Assembly: GCA_902797055.1 (NCBI GenBank)
Contig: CADBRT010000014.1
Coordinates: forward strand, 1-33,789
Direction: 5' to 3'
Source of the DNA: an uncultured Spirochaetaceae bacterium
GTDB lineage: Bacteria; Spirochaetota; Spirochaetia; Treponematales; Treponemataceae
DNA: 33,789 nucleotides
Below the pieces are notes generated by a model. It saw only the letters and a list, made by a program, of their open reading frames with translations, was not told the origin of the DNA and made no database searches. Position 1 is the first letter of the stretch. Every line of letters begins with the position of its first letter. Positions 33,627 to 33,789 of the stretch are shown here, piece after piece. The position numbers and the translations under genes are program-made.

Positions 33627-33789
33627 TTAAAACAAGTCCAGCATGCAGTCGAGATACAATGCTTCGCGCACCTCAATCTGATGCTCCGGCTTGGTCAAAT
33701 AATACAGCAGGAACTCCAGAAGAAGCGCACTGCCGAGTCCCCGTCCCTCTATTTTAAAATTTGAAAACCCCATAGGAAGATAGGTTTGA
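33627..33789 (-). CDS. C-terminal end of a protein entering from the right edge (partial)
   Basis: The minus strand from the window edge reads 53 codons in one frame and ends at a TAA at 33627-33629. The visible peptide contains YLPMGFSNFKIEGRGLGS and ends REALYLDCMLDLF. The F-K-I-E-G-R segment recalls U32 peptidase/collagenase-like proteins, but too little is visible for a firm family call. The composition and lack of stops make it a real gene end. It stops two bases before the -35 of the thioesterase promoter. Confidence 0.6.
   Translation of the reverse strand, partial: QTYLPMGFSNFKIEGRGLGSALLLEFLLYYLTKPEHQIEVREALYLDCMLDLF

Overview
The window looks like chromosomal DNA of a carbohydrate-fermenting spirochaete, most likely a gut, rumen or oral Treponema. 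That assignment is an inference from gene content, not from a marker gene. The points behind it are a Gram-negative envelope (TolC-type outer membrane protein, periplasmic lipoproteins with loose spirochaete-like lipoboxes), a YesM/YesN plus LplA/LplB/YtcP-type sugar system, a sensor-linked class III cyclase, and moderate GC content with AT-rich intergenic gaps. No rRNA, tRNA, IS element or CRISPR array was seen.

Region 1 (about 200-16,500) is a hemicellulose (probably xylo-oligosaccharide) utilisation locus. On the minus strand, GH43 glycosidase, SASA-type acetylesterase, YesM-type histidine kinase and YesN-type AraC response regulator are packed with 10-15 bp gaps or an overlap. A 108-bp gap then leads to a lipoprotein sugar-binding protein and two permeases. 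That gap holds two 18-bp direct repeats with a 22-bp period abutting a -35 box, a good candidate site for the AraC-type regulator. A GH8 exo-oligoxylanase-like enzyme is transcribed divergently from GH43, across a gap carrying a LacI/CcpA-type operator and a second inverted repeat. Two further sensors flank the locus: a soluble protein joining a LacI-like sugar-binding domain (no HTH) to a NarL-class histidine kinase, and a periplasmic beta-propeller receptor joined to an adenylate cyclase.

Region 2 (about 16,445-17,747) holds a lipoprotein gene with a probable frameshift and degraded 3' end, then a 355-bp gap with two hairpins.

Region 3 (about 17,748-31,830) is the most interesting part: a complete-looking RiPP (ribosomally made, post-translationally modified peptide) locus of the Nif11-leader/NHLM-export class. 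Three tandem precursors have Nif11-like leaders ending in (V/A)-(S/A)-G-G, cysteine-free cores and a shared 9-residue C-terminal motif ending in R-W. They are transcribed on the minus strand from a strong promoter and followed by an intrinsic terminator. Next come an HlyD-type adaptor, a C39-peptidase ABC exporter, a second ABC exporter with a non-peptidase N-terminal domain, an unexpected Leu/Ile/Val-type binding lipoprotein, and a TolC-type outer membrane protein. Divergently transcribed is a two-gene maturation operon: a UPF0489/arginase-fold protein of the family that includes peptide arginases (Arg to ornithine), and an 821-residue fusion of a radical SAM/SPASM maturase to a complete type I isopentenyl-diphosphate isomerase. 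The predicted product is an Arg/ornithine- and Trp-ended hydrophobic peptide exported through a tripartite conduit. The role of the isomerase domain is unknown and may be new chemistry.

Region 4 (about 31,840 to the end) is ordinary chromosome: a hemolysin III/PAQR-type membrane protein, an acyl-ACP thioesterase-like protein, and the C-terminal end of a gene entering from the right.

Three plus-strand operon-leading genes (sensor kinase, GH8, UPF0489) each have a -10 hexamer exactly 7 nt before the ATG and no Shine-Dalgarno, implying leaderless transcripts. Most minus-strand genes have recognisable ribosome binding sites.
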